From NCBI GenBank assembly GCA_000969725.1, contig JXSR01S022364.1: 23,497 nt of DNA; one strand, 5' to 3'. Source of the DNA: Ophiothrix spiculata. Its lineage: Eukaryota; Echinodermata; Ophiuroidea; Amphilepidida; Ophiotrichidae. Shown one piece after another: positions 1 through 11,562 of this stretch. A program made the position numbers and the translations under genes. Below the pieces are notes generated by a model that worked only from the letters and a program-made list of their open reading frames with translations, was not told the DNA's origin and searched no databases. Positions within the stretch are counted from its first letter, which is position 1. Each line of letters opens with the position of its first letter.

Positions 1-548
1 GAATAATTGGGCTCAAGTAAACAGGTGTTGGTAGTTGTATATTGGATAATGGTTGCATGTAAAAGTATGTTAAGGTACATCTACAAATGTGGCATGTTTG
101 GTTGGGTGAATAAAGGTGCACTTGATTAGAGTGTAACTGCACTTGAATATGTGTCGTTCGGAGTTTTGATTTCGTAGGGATAATAGGAATAAGCCAAAGA
201 TTTGTTTGTAAAACATTCTTTTCACTTCATAGATTGCAGATAAATAAAAAAACAATAGAGTTTGCATTCGCTCTCCTGAAAAGGCAAATTTAACAAAACT
301 CAACAATAATTTAAAATAAAAGAATATCTAAACATTTGATAATATGGTTTAAATTTGACAATGAAACTTTGCATGCCGTCATTACTACCTCTAATACTTC
401 AAAATAATGATACAAAAATCCAAAAATGCTTGGGGAAAAGTTTGGGGATGATGCTAAACTTGTTCAATGCCCCTTTAAGAATCTGTAATCAGATTGTCAA
501 TTCAAATGGTTTATAGCATATTATTACATAAAATTACAGATTTTTGAT
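1..548. other. AT-rich sequence without recognised feature
   Basis: No convincing exon, RNA gene or repeat is seen. A minus-strand reading frame at 70-306 lacks splice signals and protein-like composition. Confidence 0.6.
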
Positions 549-752
549 CAAATATATTCAATATATGACTGAAAAACATCTATATAACACACATTCTATA
601 CTAACACACGAATGACCACAATGTAACATCTATTTAACATGCATTGTATACTATTACAAAAATATCCACAATGTTTACATTGTGGACATTTGTGTGATAG
701 TATAGAATGCATGTTAAATAGAGGTTTTTCAGTCATATATAGAATATATTTT
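549..752. mobile_element. Foldback (inverted-repeat) element
   Basis: The reverse complement of 675-752 matches 549-624 closely. Both ends carry ATATATGACTGAAAAAC, followed by a shared stretch reading roughly CATTCTATACTA and ending in CCACAATGT. The centre is a perfect small palindrome (666-685). The left side carries part of the arm twice in direct orientation (about 549-624 and 625-671), so the element is an inverted repeat with an internal tandem duplication of one arm. There is no coding capacity. I see no clean target-site duplication, so the superfamily is open; a MITE or a relic of a foldback transposon are both possible. Confidence 0.7.
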
Positions 753-3650
753 ATATCTTTTTTTGTATCTTATGGCGTATAATTCATATACAAATATGCC
801 TGCCACTTAACATGTTGCAGGCAAAGAACAGTGAATCCATTCACTACAAAATACAAACACTTCACCTTGTATAATTACATACTATACATCCTATTCTTAG
901 CTAACAACATACTGTTGAACATCTCTAATACAAACTGCAAAGAGAGCTGAAGAGGAGTTCAGTAAATGAACACAAACTGGCAAAAGGTCAACTATCAGTC
1001 ATTATCTGTCAAGTTTAGTAAAAGCAGGAAACATCCTAACCTACATTTAAAAGAATGTCAACAAACGTCCATTAACTGATGGTGCAAAGACCAAAACATC
1101 CCATCACAAATATTTTCATCTGTTAACTTATAAGAATCTTTGTGAGCATATATTCATCATACAAACAAAGATGTTGGACACATGGAAAGAGACACCTTCT
1201 CCATACATCAGAACAAAATAAACAATTTCAGCGTGAAAATAGGTATCAAGAACACAGTTTTTATTTTGTAGCAAGCATTTTACAACACTGGATCTATACT
1301 GTGAGGAAAATGTAAGTATGGGTACCCTTTTCTTCACATGATTTAGAGATGCAATGTTTAATTAAGCTTGACAATGCCTGCCTTGATTAGGCCCCTATCT
1401 ACCTGACCTATTTCTATTCATTTTAGATGGGTCATAATAAGAAATTTGCTTCAAGCTTCATCAAAATACTCTGTGAATACAAGGTGACAGCTTTACAAGG
1501 TGAACTATGGTTGTGTCAGAAGTCTTGATGATTTGATGACACAAAATGACCAACGTCCAATATCTGATACACTGAATATTCCTTACCTTATGTGCGATGC
1601 ATTCAGTGAATATACAGTGAGCAAACATTGATGAAATATGCTATAGAGTGAAATTTAAATTATTGTTCAATGCAAAACTGACTCACTTAGGATATCTGTT
1701 TGTACAACACAGCTCAAATTGCACTGCAATCAAACATCGAGTATAAGTACAATATTTAGAAATAACAAATTTGCTTTATGTATCTCATATCATAATTATT
1801 AGTTACTGAACCTTTACTTGGCGGTATTACTCGATCTATCATCATGATTTTTACGGCAGTTATTGAGGATCAAATTATCCAACAACCTTAACTACCTTAA
1901 ATACAATACTCGATTCCAATGAAAAACTACTTGTGCATCATTATTGATTGTAATATCATTGATAAACTGACCGCATCATCCAAAATAAACTTACACTGAG
2001 GTGACTATTATCAAAATGTGATCATTACATGTCTTTTAACAATTAACAATAAAGGCATGATCTACTTGCAAATTTGTCAATCTTCATTATGTACCAAAGG
2101 TTTGTTTGTGTACTATGCATAATATATGGAGTTTTTTCGCTGTTATAAACTTACACTTGGTACTGGTACCTTAAGCCTGTATATCGAACCATAGGCCCAT
2201 GATCAAACTGTGTGTGATTATCCATAATGATATCGATACATCAGATATTTGTCCTTTGACAAATCGATACTCAAAAAGCCATATCGATTACATCACAAAT
2301 TAAACGTAGTAAGTATTTCTTATTAGTAAATATAATTTCCTACAATCTTATCACATATAAAACACATGTTCAAATCATATTTCTAAATAACAAGAAACAA
2401 CAAGCTCAACTGCCTCAGTCTACCCTGACATAAAAGAAAATGACATCCAAATATTGATGTACAATATTGGGCAGAATAGAAGTTGACAGGGTGTTTCTTT
2501 CTGATGATATAAGCGTCCACCTTGCATCCTGGAGAAAGCAGGTTTGGTATGCGTGGTCATGCACATGTATGATAAGGAAAGGCAGTCCATAATATAAAAG
2601 TCAGGTGCAATTAGGACTGCATGACAAATTTTGATAACCAAACAACATGAAAGAAATATGTCTTTGCAAAAATTACATAAAAATATATACATTTAATAGA
2701 CAATTTATATGACTTCTTTTAATCTTGGTTCTTGATATTTATATATTGTTTGAAAAAATTCCAACCATTAATGAATTATTTATGCAAATCATAAGCAACT
2801 GCAGTAGACAACTGCATGTATGTTTTTATCAACTTTCATCCAGGGGCCAAAATTGAAAACACTGTGAAACTGATCTGAAATTCAAAGTCAACTTAAAAAG
2901 ATTAACTAAATCCATAATGTATGACTTTCATTTAAAATCATTGGCTGCATGGAAACCAATGATTGGATGTTAATTTTGATTTCATGAATTAATATGCTGT
3001 TAATTTCAATCTTTGATTTTGACTCTTGATAAGGTTGTTTCAAACCAAATTTAAATTAATTCTAATAAGAAATTTCTCACTTCCAACATCATCAATAATA
3101 CAGTAATATTTACTTATGACATTAATCATATTATCTTGTCATATTCATTAGATATACATGATAATACTTGCATTAAAGTCAACAAAAACAGCAAGTCACT
3201 AACATTGAAACTGCATCCAGGTATTTGGCTAAGATCTGGTTTTACATATTCATGAACTTCTCTAACGTACACAGGAGATTATAAGCTTATATCTCCTCTC
3301 TCAACAGGCACCAGCTGTAAGCCAGTTAGTTCTCTAAGCTTTAACAGAGATGGGTTATTAATCTTTAATAATAACAGTCTAGAAGAAAACAAAGAGTTTT
3401 CTTACAAAATGTCGGATAATGATTAGCCCACAAAGAAGATACGACATGTAATAGATCATAGAAATAAGGATGTTTTTAGGAAATGTTTTAGACATGTAAG
3501 CTTACAATTATCTCTAGTCACCTTGAATTTACATCCTCTGGTCAGGATTAGTGCCTAACACAGCAAGAATGCTGTTAGTACATTTCAAATTGTATGTAAG
3601 CTACTTTCTTTTATGTTGAAGGCTTTAAACAGAAATAGACAATGCTGTAT
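753..3650. other. Long AT-rich stretch, probably intronic or intergenic
   Basis: No gene is recognised. The only suggestive features are two short exon-like segments on the plus strand at 1271-1310 and 1426-1482, separated by a 115-bp GT-AG interval (described in the findings). Reading frames at 1128-1337 and 2420-2692 (minus) look like chance. Confidence 0.5.
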
Positions 3651-4097
3651 CATAAGGTAGGGACATTCATAAAATTTTCAACTTTATTTGTTTTGGGAAA
3701 TTTTAATTTGTCTTGAAAGGTATTAAAATTACCTTTAAAATGACGGGACAACCACTTCATATGAATAACAAATTGCAAAGTTATGGATGAAAAACATACA
3801 TCGAAATTCAACCAAATAATGCCAAAAATTGGGATCCCCTATGGGAAATTACTACACAGTTTTCTATGTTTTGACTCTTTTTCAAATCTGGCGGGCCTCC
3901 TAATAAAAATGCGCTTTTGTTTCATAGCATGTGTTTGGTATCATTTGAAAGGTATTGTTTCAAAGAAAATGCATATTTTTTTATATCCTTCGAACTTGAA
4001 CAGAATTAAAGTTAGAACTTAAAAACTAAACTGGCACACTTTTTGAAAATGTTACAGCGCCCTCAACGTGATCATATATGAAATACCCTACATAAGG
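3651..4097. mobile_element. Nonautonomous TIR element, possibly hAT-like
   Basis: A 7-bp direct repeat CATAAGG occurs at 3651-3657 and 4091-4097. Immediately inside, the sequence begins TAGGGACATTCATA and ends with the complement of TAGGGTATTTCATA, an imperfect terminal inverted repeat. The body of about 433 bp has no transposase. It contains two direct copies of TTGAAAGGTATT (near 3713 and 3948). The TAGGG terminus and the 7-8-bp class of target duplication recall hAT elements, but the usual hAT length is 8 bp, so this assignment is inference. Confidence 0.55.
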
Positions 4098-6201
4098 CAG
4101 TATCTACTGTATCAAACCTATCTTCATACAATCTTTCTGCATGGGAACGGATTGATTGGATGTTAAATGGAAATATCTATTTGTTTCATGATTTCACATA
4201 CACCGCTTTTACTTTCAACTATAGATAATCTCAATGTGATTTAGAATTAGCATCTTTACATATTTAAAGGACAAACTGCACTAAAATTATTCTGTTTCTT
4301 CGAATAGGTTTATCTTTCAAATCTCTTGATAAACACAACTGGTGGTCAGTGACCGAGAGGAAAATGTACGGTTGGTTGGATATGAAAAGAATTTTTGTTA
4401 TTTAACACTAATCAGCATGTTAAACTTGACATTATTTACATACATCCTTCAAGCATGGCAATGGATTTATAACCATTGCCCACAAATTTCTCACAAACTG
4501 TGCTGCTTATAATGCCTTGTGTACACACAAAATGTAGCCAATTGTCACAGCAAGGTATCCATAGTGACCTACATCTGATAATAGTCTATTGCAAAGTCTA
4601 TCATAATGTGCACACATTGTTAATTACTTCCTCAAAGACTACACTGAGAATGCAACTTGATAAAATGCTTCACAAAGAATGCAAACATGCAATCAGCATA
4701 ATGTTCAAACAAACATCACTCTGCAAAAATGCTTTACTACTCTGAATAGTCAAAATAGGGTTTTTTTTGTCACAGACATGGACAAATCAACTTTACAGTA
4801 TGGAAACACCATCACAATTGCTCTATATTGAGCATGCTTGACATCTCTTTGGACATGGACTGACTGTAAACTTTTCATCAACTTGAAATCAACATGAAAC
4901 CAATTCAATCCAAATATATGTCTGACAAAGAACACGGGGATACATTCCATCAGCGTCATTCAAATCATATCCGTAATCTGTTTACATTTCTCAGAAGCTC
5001 AGAAAATAATTACTTTTTCCATCCAACCTTATCCACCCAAAGATTGTAATTTACAGAGTCATCTTTATTTCATAAGAAAGTCTGAACTTTGAAGCCTTTC
5101 TCTTAATAGAACATAATTTTCTTCTTGTATATTTCTCCAGGGCTTTCCTACATTATTGACCTAATTTGATGGGATAGTTTCATCCTAGTTAATTGTTATT
5201 TACAATGTCTGCTGCAAGTGACTGTGGCAAATAATATGAGACTAGCCTTTCAATCACTCTATTCATCAGGGAATTAGGAAGGAGGCAGAAATATGGAATA
5301 TGAAGAGTGTATCTAGTTGATCAAATACAAAATGTTTAACTTTCTTTGGTAGAAAGCACAGAAAATATAAAATTAAAAGTAAATGCTGTTAGAAGCTTCT
5401 TATTACCATCAAAAGCCTGTGTAATAAATAGAACCTAACCAATGAATGCATTCAAAATATAATAAAAGATATAGAACTAATGGAGACATTGGATACATAA
5501 ATTAAACATTATATCTTCTTTTCTATATTTTATAATGTTAAATAATAGTACATGTAGGTTTGTAGGTCTTATAGCATATCTAGTTAAATAGGGAAATCTG
5601 TACATCTTTTAAAAGTTTCATTAAATCTACTGTTCCACTTAACTTCTAACAGTAAAGGGTTGATGGAAATGGAAAAAAACAAACTCGGGCACAGACCTGC
5701 ATGTTATAGATTTGTAGTATTGATTACATAAAATATAAAAACAAAGAAACAATACCATTATTTAATTAAATCTGATTTACAATGGAAAATTAAGTTTCCG
5801 AATAAAAACAATCTTACATTACTACTACTTCAGCTTAAAATATTTATTGCAAATGTGAAGATTTCTCAAAGGTACAGAAACAGAAGTAGCATTCTGCATT
5901 TCCTATGAATACAACAGTTTGTTTAGAGAAAACACAAAATGGATCTCATACTAACTTCTACATTTTGTGCTAACTGTTTTTATAAAAAAAACAATAGAAA
6001 GGCACATCAAATGAATCCATGGGATAATTATTTGCTGGTATCTTTAACTTGAAAATAATAATGGTAAAGTAGATATTGTAAGTATTTATTGATATTGCTG
6101 TGAATGGATGGGCACATCTCCCACATTGGGAGATTGACAAATGCAAGAAAACATTTGACAAATTGATCAAAACGAGTATATGAGAGCTTAAATCTTGTTC
6201 A
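4098..6201. other. AT-rich stretch without recognised feature
   Basis: No gene or clear repeat is seen. The plus-strand frame at 4476-4745 and the minus-strand frames at 4750-4959 and 5970-6170 have no splice-site support and no recognisable motif. Confidence 0.5.
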
Positions 6202-6500
6202 AGGAATCTAGTGGAACAGAGCAGGACTCATGATCAGAAGGTTGTGAGTTCGAGGCCAGCTAGTGCCAACGTGTTGTGAACCTAAGCAAATCACTTTATC
6301 ACACTTGCCTCGTCGACCTGAGCGTATTGGGGAGCTGTTTAGGGGAGAATATCACAAACCAAGTGCTTATAGGTCTGCGCCTTTGGTCATTGGCCGCAAA
6401 TGGCCTAGTTTAAGGTGAAATTCTTCTGACGATTCCCATGTTACGGCTAAATAATAATGGCCAGCGCTTTGTATCATCTGGAATGGGTGCAATATAAATG
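6202..6500 (+). mobile_element. tRNA-derived SINE, monomer 1 (full head, no tail)
   Basis: The 5' part resembles a tRNA: an A-box-like segment (about 6206-6220), an anticodon-loop-like CTCATGA (6228-6234) and a B box in GTGAGTTCGAGGCC (6244-6257). The CAT anticodon and the following GGTTGTGAGTTCGA recall tRNA-Met. The head is followed by a roughly 230-bp body containing CACTTTATCACACTTGCCTCG and ending in GGTGCAATATAAATG. This copy stops without the ATT tail and runs directly into a second copy. SINEs are transcribed by RNA polymerase III and moved by a partner LINE, which usually recognises the 3' end. No protein is encoded. Confidence 0.85.
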
Positions 6501-6769
6501 ATCAGAGGGTTGTGAGTTTGAGCCCAGCTAGTGCCAACGTGTTGTGAACCTGGGCAATCACTTTATCACACTTGCCTCGTCGACCTGAGCGTATTGGGGA
6601 GCTGTCTAGGGGAGAATATCACAAACTAAGTGCTTATAGGTCTGCGCCTTAGGTCATTGGCCGCAAATGGCCTAGTTTAAGGTGAAATTCTTCTGACGAT
6701 TCCCTTGTTATGGCGTAATAATAATGGCATGGAATAGGCGCAATATAAATGCCGGAATTATTATTATTA
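6498..6769 (+). mobile_element. tRNA-derived SINE, monomer 2 (truncated head, ATT tail)
   Basis: This second direct copy of the same SINE starts at ATGATCAG, in the middle of the tRNA anticodon loop, so it lacks the A box. It keeps the B-box region (GTGAGTTTGAGCCC, with changes) and nearly the whole body. It has a deletion of about 15-20 bp near 6726 relative to monomer 1, and ends CCGGAATTATTATTATTA (tail about 6757-6769). Junction bases ATG are shared by the end of monomer 1 and the start of monomer 2. Confidence 0.85.
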
Positions 6770-8569
6770 CATTTACTACTTAGAAGATTACATCTCCCAG
6801 ATTAAATACCCAATGAATAGGAAGCAAAGCAACGGCTCCGTAAGACATGAAAATTTGGACAAGATTGGGTGTTTTATTTCATGTTTTATTGTATATAATT
6901 AGTCATTTTTATATAAATTAATAACACAAAAATAAAGTGACCTACAAATCCACATCTTCATTAATTTCTTTATTACATTTCTGTGATTTGCTAGTGCCCA
7001 ATAGGTCGTCTCTCTGGCTGGCTGTGACAATCTCTACTTTTCTAGTTAACATTTAATCAAGGAAATTCAACTCTGCCATTCTAGCTTGAATAATTTTTAG
7101 TCAAGAACAAAACTAACTTAAAGTGAGAAAATTTCATACAAGACGGATCGCTCATCATGCAAAGATAATAGTAATTACGTCTATTTCTACTTGAGCATGA
7201 AGCTTTTGAATGTCTGCACTTTTAGGAGCCCAGGGAGTATAAGTTTGACTTAACGTGAAACTCATTGATCTTCTGTAAAATTGACGCTTTTAGATGTCTC
7301 TAGAAGATTGGAGAAGTTTGAATTTTCCTTAAAGAGACATTGCAGAAGGATAAATTAGTTAAAAGATTGATATGATAATAACTACAATTGTTTATTGAAA
7401 TTATTACTTTCTGATCAAGATCGAATGCCTTGTCAATCACGATTACATGACTGAATAGACACCATACATTGAACCTAACAGGATTCAAACTGGCCACCTA
7501 ACAAATTGGGAGTCCTATATACATTGATTAATACTTCATCTCAAGTAAAAGGTGTTGCCACTTTTGGTGTCAAAAGAAAGATGTATTCCAATATTTCATG
7601 CCTTTTCTGCCTGCAGCTTTAATATACGTCATAAGCCTTTCAACGCTGACATTTCAGAAATGATGAGTTTCATAATTGGTTGGTATGCATGATGGCTGCT
7701 GCAGTTTAATGAACACATTAATTCATTCTCGTAAAATGAGTGTCCTAGATTAGCAACCGTTTTCTTAATTACATAATTATCTATGTGACTCCACATTAAT
7801 TGCAATTCTAATTTGACATCTTTGTAATTTTAAATATTTTGTGAAACCATCTGGACTGTGGTTAAAAAAAAAGACAAGACAAAAACTTTCCTTGCTGAAA
7901 TTAAAGGAGCACTTTAAAACTTAACTGGCGATAGTCTCTGGTTCTCTTTGGTTGATATTGTTATAAACAACAGCAACCACACAGAACCTTTGATTACCTG
8001 CTAGTATAGTTTTGAAGCAGCCCTAAAATCTAAATATGTTTATGTTTAGTCTTGTTAAGATTCAAATTTTCCTATAACTATCTTGGTCCATGTTCTTTTA
8101 AAGTTCTTAACATCATAAGGAATTCACAAATTTGGCATGGTGTAAATGTTTGTATAATTAGAATATCTTAGAATATCAAGCTGTCTTTGTATACTACACA
8201 TGTCAGTCTTTATAGAAATTTTAAACAGCTAAACTAATAAATATTTATGAATAAAATACCTAGGAAATTAAACATGCTGAAACAATACCTATGACATAAA
8301 TCAAATCGAAAAAAAATCACATTTCTCAATTTTGTTACCATACATAGGCCTACTTGTTTTAGAAACTATCAAAATCTTATAGTATTGAGGGAAATGCAAT
8401 CTCGAGAAAGCTGTCAATCTTTCTCGTTTTAAAAAAGGCCTTAAAAGATAGGTACGTAAAAAAAACAACAAGTTCAAGTTTATAGTATATAGGAATCCCA
8501 AATAGGACACAGCAATGTTCAGGAAAGCTTAAATTATGCAAGCATATATAATAAAACATAATTACTTAC
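6770..8569. other. AT-rich stretch without recognised feature
   Basis: Nothing convincing is seen. Just after the SINE tail a plus-strand frame stays open to about 6900 and includes an AG-GT bounded piece (6802-6840, reading IKYPMNRKQSNGS). It is too short to call. Confidence 0.45.
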
Positions 8570-8635
8570 AACAGAACAGTACAAAGGTTTTCTCAGACAT
8601 ATTTCACCCTTTTCCAACACATAGCAGTATATTTC
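8570..8635 (-). CDS. Candidate internal exon, unknown protein
   Basis: On the minus strand a 66-nt segment is preceded by GATTTACTGTGTCAG (acceptor) and followed by GTAAGTAATT (strong donor). Only one frame is open, for 22 codons, reading EIYCYVLEKGEI then CLRKPLYCSV. The length is a multiple of three, which fits a symmetric phase-0 exon. I do not recognise the family. Its phase does not join directly to the candidate exon at 9966-10087, so another exon would be needed between them, or one call is wrong. Short AT-rich introns produce such segments by chance. Confidence 0.25.
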
Positions 8636-9039
8636 CTGACACAGTAAATCCCAACCAACATAATATTATTTCAAACAATCATATAACAAGTTTAAAGTAA
8701 ACCCCAAGTCCATACATGCTGCATACTGCACATGACCTTTACCCACAATTGAATACTTCCTCTGTTTACTAAACTGGGGCCAACTCATATTTGATTTGGG
8801 TGTGCATTTGTTGGAAAATCTAAAACAAGAGTATGTGGATAATTTTTCTAAGATATTCAAATTGGCAAGAGTTTCACCAAAGGGGGCCTTAAGATTTTAC
8901 ACGTTTTTAGATTTCAAAATGTGTTGCCTTCAAAGAAGTTCTTGGTGTTATATAAATCTCCCACTGAAAACACAACCTCATATCCATTGAAGTTTTATTT
9001 GAGAGATCAATGTATTCCCAGCCTGTAACCTTTTGCACT
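8636..9039. other. Nothing recognised
   Basis: AT-rich sequence with overlapping short chance frames on both strands (8666-8860 minus, 8796-8990 plus). No splice or motif support is seen. Confidence 0.5.
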
Positions 9040-9323
9040 TTAAAGGTGCAATTCATGATTTTGATGTGACATCGCCTGTTTTCTAGCTAAATAAGAAAAA
9101 AAGCACATCATAGATATATACCGAAAATCTCACTTGATTCCAACCATTCGTTTCCAAGTTACAAGCTTTTCAGCATTTTGAAAATCCCCATAGGCTACTG
9201 TGTTGTAATTACTGTCGGGCCCCGACAATAATTAGAAAATGACACATTTTCTCACTTTTCTCGAAAATGCAAGCACATATGAAAGCTTGAGGGTGAAAAG
9301 TGGATCATGAATTGCCCCTTTAA
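9040..9323. mobile_element. MITE with TTAA target duplication
   Basis: TTAA is present at 9040-9043 and 9320-9323. Between them, a 276-bp element begins AGGTGCAATTCATGAT and ends with the complement of AGGGGCAATTCATGAT, 15 of 16 bases matching. The interior has a small GC palindrome (9213-9227, TGTCGGG-C-CCCGACA) and no coding capacity. TTAA duplications are typical of piggyBac, Kolobok and a few related groups. The terminus does not clearly fit the piggyBac CCC start, so the family is left open. Confidence 0.7.
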
Positions 9324-9965
9324 TGACTAGACTTTACCTGTGTTTACAGGAAACTGATCACATGATCTGTGTTTATGGGAATATGATCACATGACTAATA
9401 TGAACTCAACCTCAAAACTGTTTATCATTCCAACCCACTATACTCATAATGTGCAGAGGGAGGGGGCTTTGGATACATGAAACTATTTTCTATGAAAACA
9501 TAAGACTGATATCATATTTTGGGAAATTAGTTTGGATTCCCTTGGCACATAAGAACTACATTTTAATGTTTCACCACAGGCTATGCAATTTACATACAAT
9601 TCTATGTTAATCTTCTCATGTCATTTCTTGTTATTCTGAAAAGTGTTGTTACAATATTGAGTACTTGGAAAGATAAATTATAGCCCTGATGTTTGAAATT
9701 CAAGAATCATAAGCAGCAAGTAGCATTAGTGTCACTAACAGGGATTAAATCAATTCAATGTCAAAAACGTGCAAAATGTGCAAGACATAAAAACTAGAGA
9801 TAATTTAGGCATGTACTTTGTAACAGAATATGGTGTAACATTGCTTTAAGGTTCGTTGTTTCTAAGAATTCTGTGGGTGTGAAAATTTCTTTACCATACC
9901 ATGCTTCAGAAATTGAATAACGCAAAACACTGCAAGCAATATTTGCACGTTATAAACAGACTAAC
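9324..9965. other. AT-rich stretch with a 29-bp tandem duplication
   Basis: Apart from the tandem pair at 9338-9395, no feature is recognised. Confidence 0.5.
9338..9395. repeat. Two-copy 29-bp tandem duplication
   Basis: CTGTGTTTACAGGAAACTGA at 9338 is repeated as CTGTGTTTATGGGAATATGA at 9367. Both copies continue into TCACATGA. Period 29 bp, with a few substitutions. Confidence 0.75.
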
Positions 9966-10087
9966 CTGGATTTTCCATTCCTGAATCAACTTTTTCAACA
10001 CTAATTTCGATATATTTTGGAAGGTCAATCCATAACAAGTGTAGAAATCTCTTTTGATTCCCTTTAAAAACCAATTCTAAGTTAATT
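9966..10087 (-). CDS. Candidate internal exon, unknown protein
   Basis: On the minus strand the segment ends at CCAG|GTTAGT, an acceptable donor. It is preceded by a pyrimidine-rich tract and AG (TTTTCTGGATAACAAG). A second possible acceptor gives a start at 10076. One frame is open across it, reading NLELVFKGNQKRF, LHLLWIDLPKYIEI, SVEKVDSGMENPG. This mix of charged and aliphatic residues looks more protein-like than its surroundings. It would end in phase 1. No family is recognised. Upstream the frame stays open to about 10155 with a hydrophobic run (IACLFICYVLIAWLFWI). If a first exon started there it could be a signal anchor, but no promoter is seen. Confidence 0.3.
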
Positions 10088-10954
10088 CTTGTTATCCAGA
10101 AAAGCCAGGCAATGAGTACATAACAGATGAACAAACAAGCAATCATTTTTTTCAAATTTTTTCAAATACTTAAACCTGAGGGAGGGTATCTCAAAACTAA
10201 AAATAAAATATTGGTGTCATATTTAAGAGCTGGGAACCATAAAATTTATAACTGTTTGAAAAGTGTTAATGTTGGATCGGAGGGAGGGAAACAACAAAAT
10301 CAGTCATTGTTATATTATCAGCTGAATAGCACTATCGGAAAACATGATGGAATCAGTCATATCTATGTTAAGTTGAACTGTTTGAAAAAAAAGTACAATT
10401 TTTAGATGAGAGGGAGGGAATCCAAAAAAACAATCATTCCTAATGTTAAATGCAGAAATACAGAATAGAACTGTAGGAAAAGTACAAAAGTCAAAATAGT
10501 TGGCGGAGGACTCACAAACTTAACAATCCCAGTTATGCTGGATGCACTATTTAAATGATTACGAACTAAAATATCACCTGTCAAACCTGACTCTAAGAGC
10601 ATCTTCATATTGTCTCTGATTAATCATTCCACCCTAAAGAAAATGCATATTTGCATCAAAGTTTCATATATGTTTGGCAATTACAAATTAATCAAAGCTA
10701 AAATCCATTTGGTAAACCTGGGAGTTTCTATTCAATTTACTTATACATAAAAGTTGTTGCGCTTATATAAATGTCAAACGCTAATAAACATCATCGATTT
10801 TGCTAAGATCAAGGCTTGCGACTTTGACATTATTATTAACAAAATATGTGTGCTTCTTTTATCTCAAATATTCATTTAGTTAATTAAAATCAAGCTTGAT
10901 ACAAAAGCAACTTCGACTTACTATGTACCTAAGGGCCAACTAATTTAGAACCTA
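10088..10954. other. AT-rich stretch with degenerate GGAGGGAGGG repeats
   Basis: Three blocks of GAGGGAGGG (10178, 10279, 10408) each start a loosely similar segment containing ACTGTTTGAAAA and AGTCATT. This suggests an old, degenerate tandem repeat of about 100-130 bp. Open frames here (10127-10405 plus, 10402-10608 minus) are likely chance. Confidence 0.4.
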
Positions 10955-11562
10955 TTAAGGGCACAGTTAACCCCCCTCATTTTCAGAAATATTTTATGCT
11001 TTGTAACTCAGCAACCGATAAGTAAATACATATAAAAGTATACATTTCTAGATGTGGATTTTCATGTAGAAGATGNNNNNNNNNNNNNNNNNNNNNNNNN
11101 NNNNNNNNNNNNNNNNNNNNNNNNNNNNNNNNNNNNNNNNNNNNNNNNNNNNNNNNNNNNNNNNNNNNNNNNNNNNNNNNNNNNNNNNNNNNNNNNNNNN
11201 NNNNNNNNNNNNNNNNNNNNNNNNNNNNNNNNNNNNNNNNNNNNNNNNNNNNNNNNNNNNNNNNNNNNNNNNNNNNNNNNAAATGCGTTCCTAGACATGT
11301 GTTTCTAGATTCTAAAAAGCATTCGAGGTCCAACTTTAATTTTTTCAAAATTTAGTTAGGTTGTTTACAAATTCAAGAACAAGGGTTTTTTGGACCTTGG
11401 TCCAAAATCATACATTTTGGTCCAAAACTAACCTAACCATCATCATCTTCTACATGAAAATCCACATCTAGAAATGTATACTTTTATATGGATTTAATTA
11501 TCAGTTGCTGAGTAACAAAGCATAAAATATTTCAGAAAATCAGGGGTTAACTGTGCCCTTAA
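10955..11562. mobile_element. Long inverted-repeat element flanked by TTAA, interrupted by gap
   Basis: TTAA occurs at 10955-10958 and 11559-11562. Inside, the left arm starts GGGCACAGTTAACCCC and the right arm is its inverted copy. The match continues for about 115 bp through CAGAAATATTTTATGCTTTG and ATACATTTCTAGATGTGG, up to the unresolved bases at 11076. The right half also contains an inner inverted pair (TTAGTTAGGTT near 11353 and AACTAACCTAAC near 11428) and the palindrome TTGGACCTTGGTCCAA (11395-11410). No transposase is visible in the known part. A TA duplication with one more base in the TIR is the alternative reading of the ends. Confidence 0.75.
11076..11280. other. Assembly gap (205 N)
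   Basis: A run of N inside the inverted-repeat element. Its true length and content are unknown. Confidence 0.99.

Noticed and set aside
6228-6262. Functional tRNA gene
   Set aside because: The tRNA-like head does not form a complete acceptor and D arm, and it continues into a SINE body.
6770-6900. Open plus-strand segment after the SINE tail (…QIKYPMNRKQSNGS…)
   Set aside because: Protein-like in part, but starts within the ATT tail and is only about 45 codons; not enough to call.
10127-10405. 92-codon plus-strand frame
   Set aside because: Lysine- and asparagine-rich, runs through degenerate GGAGGGAGGG repeats and lacks splice sites; likely chance in AT-rich DNA.
10983-11348. Open frames through the N run
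   Set aside because: They exist only because N codons contain no stops.
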